The translations under genes were made by a program, and so were the position numbers. The notes below the pieces were generated by a model. The model worked only from the letters and a program-made list of their open reading frames with translations, was not told the DNA's origin and did no database searches. A DNA stretch of 64,000 nucleotides from an uncultured Flavobacteriaceae bacterium. GTDB lineage: Bacteria; Bacteroidota; Bacteroidia; Flavobacteriales; Flavobacteriaceae. Location of the stretch: assembly GCA_947503005.1 (NCBI GenBank), contig CANNCA010000004.1, positions 270,324-334,323 on the forward strand, in the 5' to 3' direction. Numbering within the stretch: position 1 is the first letter of the stretch; each line of letters begins with the position of its first letter. Below, in pieces: positions 26,867 through 36,088 of this stretch.

Positions 26867-28408
26867 ATGGACAAGCCAGCTACTACAATAAAAATGAATA
26901 GATCATACACTGTTCTCATAAGTCTAATTGTCGCTTTAGGAGGATTTTTATTAGGCTTTGATAGCGCAGTAATTTCGGGCGCTGTAAAAGGAATTACTAT
27001 TTATTTTGAGATGACGGAATGGATGCTTGGGTTTTCAGTAGGCTGCGTAGTGTTTGGGGCAATGGCCGGGAATTTAATGGCAGGCCCTCTAGCCGATCGT
27101 TTTGGAAGAAAAAAAGTATTGATTATTGTAGCCGCTCTTTTTACTATATCGGCAACATGGTCTGCAATGGCAACGGGTTACACTGAATTTATCATAGCTA
27201 GAATAATTGGTGGTATCGGTATTGGGGGAGCGATTTTGATCGCGCCCATTTATATCGCTGAAATTGCACCACCGAAACTAAGGGGCAGTTTAGTCTCATT
27301 TAATCAATTGAATATTGTAATCGGTATTTCGGTTGCCTATTTTTCAAATTATTTTTTGGTAAATATGGAAGGGGAAAGCTGGCGCTGGATGCTGGGTGTT
27401 GAGGCAATTCCTGCGGCAATTTACTTTCTTACGTTGTTTATTGTTCCTAGGAGCCCGAGATGGTTGATTCAAAAACTGAACAAGGAAGAACTCGCAGAAA
27501 AAACACTGACGAAAATAGGAGGAGAGGAATACTCCAAAGCAACAGTCGCAGAAATTCGGAGAGGCCTTGCAAAAAAGGAAACTAAAGGAAAGCTTTCCGA
27601 TATCTTCAAAAGCAAATATGCCACAATTATGATTATTGCATTGGGAATTGCGTTTTTTCAGCAGATTACGGGGATAAATGCAGTTTTTTATTATGCACCT
27701 ACCATTTTTGAGCAGGCTGGCGGTAGTACAGATTCCTCATTTCTACAGGCGATCGTCGTCGGTCTTACAAATCTAGTATTCACTATAGTTGCTATTTGGC
27801 TTATAGACCGATTAGGAAGAAAACCATTATTGCTGATTGGCACTACCTTCATGACAATTGCTCTTTTGATGGCGGCGTTTGCATTTAACAATGCTACCTA
27901 TGACTTTAACGATAAAACGCTCTCAAAAATTGACAATAAAGAACTTAAGCTTGTGTTGGATGATCTTAAAGGCGAATCCTTTTCAGGTCAGGCAGCTTTG
28001 TTCGAAGCAGTTGAGCCTAAAATGAGTAGTACACAGTTTTTGGATTTTAAGCGAAACCAGATTACCAATTTTATTCAAATTAATGCGAACTTGGTACTCA
28101 TTGCCATACTGCTATATGTGGCATCGTTTGCAATTTCGTTAGGACCCGTAATGTGGACATTGCTTTCGGAGGTTTTCCCCAGTAAAATAAAGGGAATAGC
28201 GATATCAGTGGTAGGCTTTTTTAACTCCTTGGTAAGTTTTTCCGTAACTCAGGTATTTCCTTGGGAGCTTTCCAATTTAGGACCAACTGTTACTTTTGCG
28301 ATATATGCCTTGCTCTCTTTCTGCGCCATACTTTTTGTGTATAAATTTGTAATCGAGACCAAAGGAAAAAGCCTGGAGGAAGTTGAAGAGTTATTAATTC
28401 GAAAATAA
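26867..28408 (+). CDS. sugar porter family MFS transporter
   Basis: A 513-residue inner-membrane symporter with twelve helices. Sugar-porter signatures are present: GPLADRFGRKKVL after helix 2, RIIGGIGIGGAILIAPIYIAEIAPPKLRG, QQITGINAVFYYAPTIF in helix 7, IDRLGRKPLLL and the C-terminal ETKGKSLEEVEELL. A ~65-residue hydrophilic insertion (about 345-405) lies before the tenth helix and appears in other Bacteroidetes members as far as I recall. In this locus it would carry glucose or short beta-1,3-glucan oligosaccharides into the cytoplasm, where the phosphorylase acts. The next gene begins 8 bp later, so the two are probably co-transcribed. Confidence 0.92.
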   Translation: MDKPATTIKMNRSYTVLISLIVALGGFLLGFDSAVISGAVKGITIYFEMTEWMLGFSVGCVVFGAMAGNLMAGPLADRFGRKKVLIIVAALFTISATWSAMATGYTEFIIARIIGGIGIGGAILIAPIYIAEIAPPKLRGSLVSFNQLNIVIGISVAYFSNYFLVNMEGESWRWMLGVEAIPAAIYFLTLFIVPRSPRWLIQKLNKEELAEKTLTKIGGEEYSKATVAEIRRGLAKKETKGKLSDIFKSKYATIMIIALGIAFFQQITGINAVFYYAPTIFEQAGGSTDSSFLQAIVVGLTNLVFTIVAIWLIDRLGRKPLLLIGTTFMTIALLMAAFAFNNATYDFNDKTLSKIDNKELKLVLDDLKGESFSGQAALFEAVEPKMSSTQFLDFKRNQITNFIQINANLVLIAILLYVASFAISLGPVMWTLLSEVFPSKIKGIAISVVGFFNSLVSFSVTQVFPWELSNLGPTVTFAIYALLSFCAILFVYKFVIETKGKSLEEVEELLIRK

Positions 28409-28416
28409 AATCCCTA

Positions 28417-29736
28417 ATGCTACGATTATTTAGTGTTCTTAGTCTTTGTATTTTTTTATCCTGTAAAGAAAATGCAGAAAGTAAAAAACCAGAAACTGGC
28501 ATCCAGCAAGAATCAAGCCCCGCACAGGTTGAAATAATACAAGAAAATGGAAAATATCGATTACTGGTCAATGGTGAGGATTTTTACATCAAAGGTGCCG
28601 GTCTCGAGTTTGGAAATGTGCCGGCATTAGCTGAACACAAGGCAAATTCCTTTAGAACTTGGCGTACTGAAAATGGTATGAAATCAGCCAAAGAAGTATT
28701 GGATGAAGCTCATGAAAATGGACTTATGGTAACTATGGGTATCGAAGTGGGTCGAGAACGACATGGATTCGATTATGACAACCCTGAAATGGTACAAAAT
28801 CAGTTGGAAAATATCAAGAAACAAGTTTTGTCCTTGAAAGATCATCCTGCATTATTGATATGGGGAATCGGAAATGAGCTTAATTTGCATTACACCAATC
28901 CAAAGGTATGGGATGCAGTAAACGATATTTCCAAAATGATTCACGAAGTAGACCTCAATCATCTAACAACCACCAGTTTGGCTGGATTGGCACAAAAGGA
29001 GGTCAACTATATCAAGGAGCGTTGTTCAGACCTAGATATTTTATCTGTGCAGATGTATGGAGACCTACCCGATTTACCCAACTTGATCAAAAAGTTTGGT
29101 TGGGAAGGTCCTTATATGGTTACCGAATGGGGGGCAACAGGTCACTGGGAAGTTCCTACTACCAAATGGGGAGCTCCCATTGAAGAACACAGTTCCATAA
29201 AAGCAGCTAACTATCTGAAACGTTACAATGGCGGAATTGCGGCCGATTCACTACAATGTATTGGTTCTTATGTTTTTCTCTGGGGAAATAAACAAGAACG
29301 GACGCCCACTTGGTACGGTATTTTTCTAGAAGATGGTAAAGAAACGGAGTCCGTTGACGTGATGCATTATATCTGGAATGGAACTTGGCCCGAAAACCGT
29401 ACTCCGATTATCGAAGATTATAAATTAGAAGGCAAAACTGCTTATGACAATGTGCAGTTAATGGCAAATAAACAATATACTGCTCAAATAATCGTGAAGG
29501 ATTATGAAGGAGATGCCATTAGCTATTCATGGGAGATTATGCCGGAAAGTACAGATCTAAAGGACGGAGGCGATGCTGAGTCACGCCCAGAAGCTATTAA
29601 TGGCTTGATCGTATCACAAAATGAGGGTACAGTAGTATTTAGGTCACCATCCGCGGGAGCCTATCGCCTTTTCGTATATGCGTCAGATGGTCATGATCAA
29701 GCTGCAGCAGCCAACATACCTTTTATGGTCAATTAA
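28417..29736 (+). CDS. TIM-barrel glycoside hydrolase lipoprotein (GH2-like, possibly GH158)
   Basis: A 439-residue lipoprotein (lipobox FLSC, Cys16, then KEN). The fold is a clan-A (beta/alpha)8 barrel: FRTWRTENG, then the probable acid/base Glu154 in WGIGNELN and probable nucleophile Glu237 in YMVTEWGATGHW. The C-terminal ~100 residues form a beta domain. The 83-residue spacing between the glutamates and the lack of the GH2 N-terminal sandwich fit the beta-1,3-glucanase family GH158, but I cannot exclude another GH2-related group. It lies 8 bp after the sugar porter gene and 83 bp before the phosphorylase gene. Likely substrate: beta-1,3-glucan fragments outside the inner membrane. Confidence 0.75.
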   Translation: MLRLFSVLSLCIFLSCKENAESKKPETGIQQESSPAQVEIIQENGKYRLLVNGEDFYIKGAGLEFGNVPALAEHKANSFRTWRTENGMKSAKEVLDEAHENGLMVTMGIEVGRERHGFDYDNPEMVQNQLENIKKQVLSLKDHPALLIWGIGNELNLHYTNPKVWDAVNDISKMIHEVDLNHLTTTSLAGLAQKEVNYIKERCSDLDILSVQMYGDLPDLPNLIKKFGWEGPYMVTEWGATGHWEVPTTKWGAPIEEHSSIKAANYLKRYNGGIAADSLQCIGSYVFLWGNKQERTPTWYGIFLEDGKETESVDVMHYIWNGTWPENRTPIIEDYKLEGKTAYDNVQLMANKQYTAQIIVKDYEGDAISYSWEIMPESTDLKDGGDAESRPEAINGLIVSQNEGTVVFRSPSAGAYRLFVYASDGHDQAAAANIPFMVN

Positions 29737-29819
29737 TAGATATTTAAATACTTACTCAAAACGACCTCAGTAAATTAGTCTCTTTTACAATAGTCTCTAT
29801 ATTAAAATCGGAAAGTAAC

Positions 29820-32800
29820 ATGGGTAATACAATGTATGTAGGTGATACTGAATTAAAGACCCGTGGTCAAAAAGTATCGCGGAGCCTTGTTCAGATAGAC
29901 GGTGAAAGGTTTTACAAAATTTCTAATGTTGATGCCATGCGACCTTTTTTTATGAGTGTGGTAAGTGATTCCAATCATTGGATGTTTATATCAAGTAATG
30001 GCGGCTTAAGTGCAGGAAGAAAAGATTGTGACATTGCTCTTTTTCCTTACTATACGGATGATAAGATAACGGAATCGGTCGGTGTAACAGGTAATAAGAC
30101 TATTCTTCAAATACATCAAAGCGATAAGACATACCTGTGGGAACCTTTTTCCGAAAACTATAAAGGGCTGTATGCCACAGAGCAAAACTTGTATAAGAAT
30201 GAATATGGTAACAAGGTTCTTTTTGAAGAGGTAAACCACGACCTCGGTCTTATTTATCGGTATCAATGGAGTACAAGTAATAGTTTCGGATTTGTTAAAA
30301 AGACAACCCTGATCAACAATTCGGGTAATAAGGTAAATATCACTGTTTTGGACGGCCTCCAAAACATAATGCCTTATGGAATAAATGCTGACTTGCAGAA
30401 CAACAGAAGTAATTTGGCCGACGCCTACAAGAAAAGCGAGCTTGAATCGGATTTGGGCATGGGTATCTATGCCTTAAGTGCGATCATCGTTGATAAAGCA
30501 GAGCCCAGTGAAGCTTTGAAAGCGACCATAGCGTGGTCAGTTGGTCTAGAAAAGACCAAATATTTAATTTCCTCCACTCAACTAAACGTTTTTAGAAGCG
30601 GGGAGGACGTCAATGAAGAAGTGGACGTTAGGGCTGAGAAATGTGCATATTTCGTTTGCGCTGATCTTGGAATTGATGCAAATCAACAAAAGAGCTGGAT
30701 AATTGTATCGAATGTAAATCAGGGCCCCTCCGATGTGAAGGCCATTTCAACTCTCTTAAGGAACTCAAAAAACTCATTGGGTAAGCAGGTGTTCGAAGAT
30801 GTTGCTCTAGGCACACACAATCTCATTGAACTGGCAGGAGCGGCGGACGGATTACAGTTGACTGCCGATGAACTTCAAAATTCGAGACACTTTTCGAATG
30901 TGCTATTTAATATCATGCGGGGCGGTATTTTTGATAACAGCTACGAAATCCTGAAAAGTGATTTTATAAAATATCTAGGTAAGGCCAATAAAATGGTATA
31001 TAAGAAGAATGAGCCCTTGTTGGAGCAACTGCTAGAAGCATTTTCGCTCGAACATTTGAGGAGCATTGCTGGACAGAACACCGATACAGACTTCAAAAGA
31101 CTTTGTCTTGAATATATGCCGCTAAAATTCAGTAGAAGACATGGCGATCCGAGCCGGCCTTGGAATAAATTTTCTATTAACACAAGAAGTGAATTAGATG
31201 GGTCGAAGGTTCTCGATTACGAAGGTAATTGGAGGGACATTTTTCAAAATTGGGAAGCATTAGCCCATTCTTATCCTGAGTTTATTGAAAGTATGATTCA
31301 TAAGTTCTTGAACGCTACCACATTCGATGGCTATAATCCTTATCGTGTGACTAAAGCCGGTTTCGACTGGGAGGTAATCGAACCGAACGATCCATGGTCC
31401 TATATAGGGTATTGGGGGGATCATCAGATTATTTATTTACTAAAGTTTTTAGAATTTATTGAAGACTATTTTCCGAATTATTTGGCTACATATTTTGATC
31501 AAGACCTATTTGTATATGCGAATGTGCCCTATAAAATCAAACCCTATGAGGACATTCTTTTGAATCCAAAGGATACGATAGTTTTTGACCATGAACTTGA
31601 AGAGAAAATTATAGCAAACAAAAAACGACTTGGGGCCGATGGTGCATTACTTTATGATAAAAGCCATTCCATTTACAAAGTGAATCTCATAGAAAAACTG
31701 CTGGCAACGGTTTTGGCCAAATGTTCCAATTTTATCCCGGAAGGAGGTATTTGGCTGAATACACAGCGGCCCGAATGGAACGACGCCAATAATGCATTGG
31801 TTGGCAATGGTGTGTCAATGGTAACCTTATGTTACCTCCGAAGATTTTTAAAGTTCTTCCAAGGGATTATACAGAATATGTCGAGTGAAAAAGTCGAATT
31901 ATCCGAAGAGTTAGCTGTTTTTTTTGATGGCATCTTGGACACCTTAGATCAAAATCAACAGATGCTATTCAACAAATTTTCAGACGCCGACCGTAAATTA
32001 GTTTTAGATGGTCTAGGACAAGCAGGAAGTATTTACAGGAAAACTATTTATGAAAATGGGTTTACTGGTTTAAAGAGGAAAATTGCCACAGCTAAACTCA
32101 TACATTTTTTTAACATCACCTTAGAATATCTTGAGCACTCGATCGATACCAATAGGAGAGATGACGACTTATACCATTCGTACAATTTAATGACCGTTTC
32201 CGGCGAAGGGAAAATTTCATTAACCTACTTGAATGAAATGCTAGAAGGCCAAGTGGCCGTTTTAAGTTCAGGTCATCTTTCTTCCGAGGCTTGCCTAAAG
32301 TTATTGGATAGTCTTAAGAACAGCACCTTGTTTCGCAGCGATCAATACAGTTATTTACTTTACCCGGACAAAGAACTCAAGCGATTCATCGACAAAAATA
32401 ATATCCCCGCTGCTGCAGTTGAAAAATCTGATTTGTTACAACGATTGGTAAAAGATGGAAATACGCAAATCATTGAAAAAGATGTGGAGGGCAATTATCA
32501 TTTTAATGGCAATTTTAGTAATGCCGCAAGTTTAGTCAATGCTTTGTCCACGTTATCCAGGGAGAAATACGGTGAAATGATAAAAAAGGACGAAAAACTA
32601 TTGCTGGATGTTTTTGAAGAAATGTTCGACCATAAGTCGTTCACAGGAAGGTCAGGAACATTTTTCGGTTATGAGGGCTTAGGTTCTATTTACTGGCATA
32701 TGGTTTCCAAACTTTTGTTGGCGGTACAAGAATGTTGCTTAAAGGCGATAGAAGATGATGAAAATGATGCGCTAGTCGGAAGATTATTGGCCCATTATTA

Positions 32801-33290
32801 TGAGATTAATGCTGGAATCGGAGTACATAAATCACCGGAACTTTATGGCGCCTTTACCACAGACCCTTATTCACATACCCCATCGAACAAAGGGGCCCAA
32901 CAACCCGGGATGACAGGCCAAGTAAAAGAGGATATTTTAAGCAGATTGGTCGAGTTAGGGGTTAATGTCAAGAATGGAAGACTTGGATTTGGCCCTGGAC
33001 TATTGAAAAAAGAAGAGTTTTTGAAGGGTGAGCGCCGATTTCACTGCTACGGTATTAATAAAGAAAAAACTGAAATACTACTTCAAGAAAATTCACTTTG
33101 TTTTACATACTGTCAGGTTCCTGTAGTCTATAAAATTGCAAATCATACTGGTCTAGAAATATTCTATGGAGACAATTCCGTTGTTCATGATTCACTTCGC
33201 CTCGATATAACGACAAGTACTCAAGTTTTTAAGAGAACAGGAGAAATAGCTAAAATCGTTGTTACGCTCGATGAAACTAAATTGCATTAA
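29820..33290 (+). CDS. GH149-like beta-1,3-glucan phosphorylase
   Basis: A 1156-residue protein with no signal peptide, hence cytoplasmic. Two features recall inverting phosphorylases of the GH94/GH149 group: the block PEWNDANNALVGNG at 651-664, whose Asp655 is in the position of the general acid, and the near-C-terminal segment HTPSNKGAQQPGMTGQVKED at about 1018. The length well above GH94 (about 800) and the beta-glucan neighbours favour GH149, which splits beta-1,3-oligoglucans with phosphate to give alpha-glucose 1-phosphate. This would conserve energy during laminarin use. ATG 29820 is chosen; upstream sequence is A/T-rich and lacks an in-frame extension. Confidence 0.78.
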   Translation: MGNTMYVGDTELKTRGQKVSRSLVQIDGERFYKISNVDAMRPFFMSVVSDSNHWMFISSNGGLSAGRKDCDIALFPYYTDDKITESVGVTGNKTILQIHQSDKTYLWEPFSENYKGLYATEQNLYKNEYGNKVLFEEVNHDLGLIYRYQWSTSNSFGFVKKTTLINNSGNKVNITVLDGLQNIMPYGINADLQNNRSNLADAYKKSELESDLGMGIYALSAIIVDKAEPSEALKATIAWSVGLEKTKYLISSTQLNVFRSGEDVNEEVDVRAEKCAYFVCADLGIDANQQKSWIIVSNVNQGPSDVKAISTLLRNSKNSLGKQVFEDVALGTHNLIELAGAADGLQLTADELQNSRHFSNVLFNIMRGGIFDNSYEILKSDFIKYLGKANKMVYKKNEPLLEQLLEAFSLEHLRSIAGQNTDTDFKRLCLEYMPLKFSRRHGDPSRPWNKFSINTRSELDGSKVLDYEGNWRDIFQNWEALAHSYPEFIESMIHKFLNATTFDGYNPYRVTKAGFDWEVIEPNDPWSYIGYWGDHQIIYLLKFLEFIEDYFPNYLATYFDQDLFVYANVPYKIKPYEDILLNPKDTIVFDHELEEKIIANKKRLGADGALLYDKSHSIYKVNLIEKLLATVLAKCSNFIPEGGIWLNTQRPEWNDANNALVGNGVSMVTLCYLRRFLKFFQGIIQNMSSEKVELSEELAVFFDGILDTLDQNQQMLFNKFSDADRKLVLDGLGQAGSIYRKTIYENGFTGLKRKIATAKLIHFFNITLEYLEHSIDTNRRDDDLYHSYNLMTVSGEGKISLTYLNEMLEGQVAVLSSGHLSSEACLKLLDSLKNSTLFRSDQYSYLLYPDKELKRFIDKNNIPAAAVEKSDLLQRLVKDGNTQIIEKDVEGNYHFNGNFSNAASLVNALSTLSREKYGEMIKKDEKLLLDVFEEMFDHKSFTGRSGTFFGYEGLGSIYWHMVSKLLLAVQECCLKAIEDDENDALVGRLLAHYYEINAGIGVHKSPELYGAFTTDPYSHTPSNKGAQQPGMTGQVKEDILSRLVELGVNVKNGRLGFGPGLLKKEEFLKGERRFHCYGINKEKTEILLQENSLCFTYCQVPVVYKIANHTGLEIFYGDNSVVHDSLRLDITTSTQVFKRTGEIAKIVVTLDETKLH

Positions 33291-33302
33291 TAATTAGAAG
33301 AC

Positions 33303-33716
33303 CTAATGAGGTAATTTGTCTTTCAAAACCCCGTAAACAAAAGTCCCGAATATAGCTGCTGCTATAACCAAAAGCATACTGGTGACCCCTGTACCTAGAA
33401 GAATGTACATCGGTCCAGGGCAAGCACCAGCTAAAGCCCAGCCAAATCCAAAAATTGTACCGCCTAAAATGTATCTAAGAATTGACTTTTCTTTGGGCAC
33501 TAAATTAATTTTAGTGCCTTCAATATTCTTAACCTCTAGTTTTTTGAAAAGCCAGATGCCAAGTGCACCTAAAAAAACCGCAGATCCGATAATTCCATAC
33601 ATATGAAATGACTGGAATTTGAACATCTCGAAAATACGGTACCAAGAAACTGCCTCAGATTTTACAAGAACAATTCCAAAGAAAATCCCAACCAATAAAA
33701 ATTTTACAAATTTCAT
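33303..33716 (-). CDS. YeeE/YedE C-terminal-half sulfur transporter subunit (DUF6691-like)
   Basis: A 137-residue membrane protein with about four helices and the motif FGWALAGACPGPMYILLGTG, whose Cys-Pro-Gly corresponds to a conserved cysteine of the YeeE/YedE (TsuA) fold. Together with its partner it would make one complete transporter, thought to carry thiosulfate or another sulfur species through relayed cysteines. Its start overlaps the partner's stop by 4 bp, so the two are made together. It is convergent with the phosphorylase gene, with 12 bp between the stops. Confidence 0.88.
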   Translation of the reverse strand: MKFVKFLLVGIFFGIVLVKSEAVSWYRIFEMFKFQSFHMYGIIGSAVFLGALGIWLFKKLEVKNIEGTKINLVPKEKSILRYILGGTIFGFGWALAGACPGPMYILLGTGVTSMLLVIAAAIFGTFVYGVLKDKLPH

Positions 33717-34276
33717 ATTTTGAATATTAAGGGTAATAAGAAATGGGTCATTATCAAGCCACCGATAAAAAATCCGATTACAGCAATCAGCGAAGGCAAT
33801 TGTAAATTGCTCAATCCGGAAATCGCATGACCTGATGTACAGCCTCCGCCATACCGTGTTCCAAATCCGACAAGAAAACCCGCGATTACTAAGATAGAAA
33901 ATCCTTTAAGTGTCAAAACCGAATCCCAATCATAAATTTCGTTTGGTAATAATGTGGCACCCGCGTTTTCAAAACCTAATGCCTTAAGATCAGAGACCGT
34001 TTGAGGGTTCAATTCGATTACTGATCCGTTCGAAAGAAATTGAACAGCTATAAAGCCGCCAATTATAGCGCCAAGCACAACTGTCAAATTCCATTTTTGG
34101 GCTTTCCAGTCAAAACGGAAAAAGTCGGCATATTTTCCTGCACCTCCAATACTACATAGCGTACGTAAGTTTGAAGACATGCCAAATGTTTTACCGAAAA
34201 AGACTAACATTAGCATTACCATTGCGATTAAAGGCCCCGAAACATACCATGGCCATGGTTGTTGTATAAATTCCAT
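33713..34276 (-). CDS. YeeE/YedE N-terminal-half sulfur transporter subunit
   Basis: A 187-residue membrane protein with about five helices. It carries the family motif RYGGGCTSGHAISGLSNLQ, including the conserved cysteine, and an earlier NLRTLCSIGG segment. It is the upstream half of a split YeeE/YedE transporter; the downstream half follows with a 4-bp overlap. Thiosulfate uptake is the best supported role in the family; no sulfur-oxidation genes are nearby to refine this. Confidence 0.88.
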   Translation of the reverse strand: MEFIQQPWPWYVSGPLIAMVMLMLVFFGKTFGMSSNLRTLCSIGGAGKYADFFRFDWKAQKWNLTVVLGAIIGGFIAVQFLSNGSVIELNPQTVSDLKALGFENAGATLLPNEIYDWDSVLTLKGFSILVIAGFLVGFGTRYGGGCTSGHAISGLSNLQLPSLIAVIGFFIGGLIMTHFLLPLIFKI

Positions 34277-34338
34277 AGGTAAGATTTTTGCGAAAATAGC
34301 TTTAAACTCATGAAGGAAAGGTAACCAATGTTACACTA

Positions 34339-34824
34339 TTACTGTTTTACGTATACGACACTCTGAATTCCTGGGAGATCTTCACCAAGGGTTCTGGAGA
34401 GTTCATCTCCCACCAAAGAATAGGGTGTGGTAGTAACGTCTGCGAATAATGTAACCAAACCATTTTGAATATTCCAGTTGCTGTCACTATTTCTAGCGGG
34501 GGCGCAATCGATAAAGAATTGGCCATTGGTAATAGCAGTAACTTCAATACCCGTAAGGTTGAAGCCGTAAGTCCCATTTGACCTCAATGACAGTGTACCC
34601 GAAATGCAAGGTAGCTCATTTAAAAGATTGGTAGAAGCCGTACCATCACCATCAATATCTTGGGCAGGATTAACATTCAATTCGGTCAAAACATAAGTTC
34701 CTGAAGCCTTTGAAATTTCACTTTCTTCGGCGGGACCGTCGTCATCTGAACAGGAAATCATAATAAAAGTCAAGAAAACGAATAGCGCATAAGCTTTATT
34801 GAACACGTTAATTGTCATTTTCAT
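34339..34824 (-). CDS. lipocalin-like surface lipoprotein
   Basis: A 161-residue predicted lipoprotein. Lipobox MISC is followed at once by SDDDG, matching the acidic surface-export signal of Bacteroidetes lipoproteins. The body reads like a small lipocalin-type barrel (GTYVLTELNVNP, GTLSLRSNGTYGF, NWNIQNGLVTLF), a fold common in short flavobacterial lipoproteins. The ligand is unknown. I start at ATG 34824, which begins the signal peptide; a TTG ten codons upstream is less likely. It stands alone between the sulfur transporter and the ThuA gene. Confidence 0.72.
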   Translation of the reverse strand: MKMTINVFNKAYALFVFLTFIMISCSDDDGPAEESEISKASGTYVLTELNVNPAQDIDGDGTASTNLLNELPCISGTLSLRSNGTYGFNLTGIEVTAITNGQFFIDCAPARNSDSNWNIQNGLVTLFADVTTTPYSLVGDELSRTLGEDLPGIQSVVYVKQ

Positions 34825-34880
34825 ATGGCAAATTTTTCTAGAAAGATAATTCAAGTTTTTTTAATACACCTAAAATTAGA

Positions 34881-35801
34881 TTAAGGTTTTTTCATGGGAG
34901 AATCATCACATTTCAAGTCACCAACCACATATTGCATACCATCTAAAAAGTATTGTAACAGTTCAGGATTGGCCATGCTTTGAGCGTTATGGGAGGGAGA
35001 GCTGTAAAAAACCCTTCCTTTTCCAAAGCGCTTTATCCAAGAAACGTATATGATTTTCTCGTCGACCTCTTCTTTTTTGCCTTGAATTTTATCCACCTCC
35101 ATGTATAACAAGGGTTTGAAATTATAATCGAAATAGGCATTCTTAAAAAAGTATGGCTCATCTACATGTGTGAGCCCCTTACCTTTAAATGCTTTTACCA
35201 TAGGATGGTTATTGTCGACCTCTTTTACATGAATTTCTTGTTGTTTGGGGTGGTAATCAAAGCTTCCTCCGGTCATTTGACTGAATGCCTGAGAATTGTT
35301 CTGAACGGTTATGGCGCCATGTAAAATCATTAGACCTCCCCCTTTTTTTACATAATTCATCATGTTCGTTTCATATTCGGGGGCTATCTGTTCTATTTCG
35401 ACATCCGATAAAGAGGTATTCTGTTTAAGCAGATCGGCGAAAAGATCTCTGTCCGGACCACTCGGATTGCAGTTATTGAAAATTACTGCATCATATTGCT
35501 TTAGATTTTTTCTTTCAAACTGTTCAATATCATATTTGACATGAATTTCAAAGACTCCCGTTTTTTTTGCTAAAATCTTCAACATTTCAGAATTATGTGG
35601 AATGGTCCAATGGTCAAAGCCCGTAGCTTTTGAAAAAACCAGTATCTTCTTTTTAATGATGGTTGCAATTGTAGGCTTTGAAGGGGCCAATTTTTCAATG
35701 GATGCTAACCATTCTTTATTTAATTCTACAGGTTCCAAACCTTGTGCCGAGATCGTTTGAAAAAAGAAGAATACTAAAAAGGACACCAATATTTTTTGCA
35801 T
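34881..35801 (-). CDS. ThuA domain-containing secreted protein
   Basis: A 306-residue exported protein with signal peptide MQKILVSFLVFFFFQTISAQ and a ThuA-like class I glutamine-amidotransferase fold. Seen: ILVFSKATGFDHWTIPHNSEMLK at the first strand, AVIFNNCNPSGPDRDLF, GGGLMILHGAITV where the amidotransferase nucleophile would lie, and HPMVKAFKGKGLTHVDEPYFF and GKGRVFYSSPSH near the end. The family is linked to sugar metabolism but the reaction is unknown. It is divergent from the hexuronate operon and shares its 287-bp control region, so shared regulation is plausible. Confidence 0.85.
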   Translation of the reverse strand: MQKILVSFLVFFFFQTISAQGLEPVELNKEWLASIEKLAPSKPTIATIIKKKILVFSKATGFDHWTIPHNSEMLKILAKKTGVFEIHVKYDIEQFERKNLKQYDAVIFNNCNPSGPDRDLFADLLKQNTSLSDVEIEQIAPEYETNMMNYVKKGGGLMILHGAITVQNNSQAFSQMTGGSFDYHPKQQEIHVKEVDNNHPMVKAFKGKGLTHVDEPYFFKNAYFDYNFKPLLYMEVDKIQGKKEEVDEKIIYVSWIKRFGKGRVFYSSPSHNAQSMANPELLQYFLDGMQYVVGDLKCDDSPMKKP

Positions 35802-35822
35802 TGTTTAGAGTTTTTATGTTTA

Positions 35823-35840
35823 TTCGTTAACGTTAACGAA
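35823..35840. promoter_or_regulatory. perfect 18-bp palindrome, candidate LacI-type operator
   Basis: TTCGTTAACGTTAACGAA is exactly self-complementary and has the central-CG form common to LacI-family operators. It lies 22 bp upstream of the ThuA gene start and about 250 bp before the divergent hexuronate operon. No LacI-family gene is in the window, so the regulator would be encoded elsewhere. The rest of this 287-bp gap is A/T-rich with no gene seen. Confidence 0.6.
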
Positions 35841-36088
35841 AAATCAACATTAACCGAGATAGTTTTAAAAGTAATTGTAAATTACAAGACTGTTCAGAAT
35901 TCCAAGGTTTTAGGTTACGTCCCAAATGTAACTATTGTTTCTCAATTATCTGAGAATGGGGGGTAATGGAATGTATAACGAAATAAGTGAAATAGGAATA
36001 TAATGGTAGTATAATTGATGATTTATGAAGTGCCAAGCTTTTTGCTGTTCTAATTAATTTTTACAATGAATAACCAAGAAAAACACAG

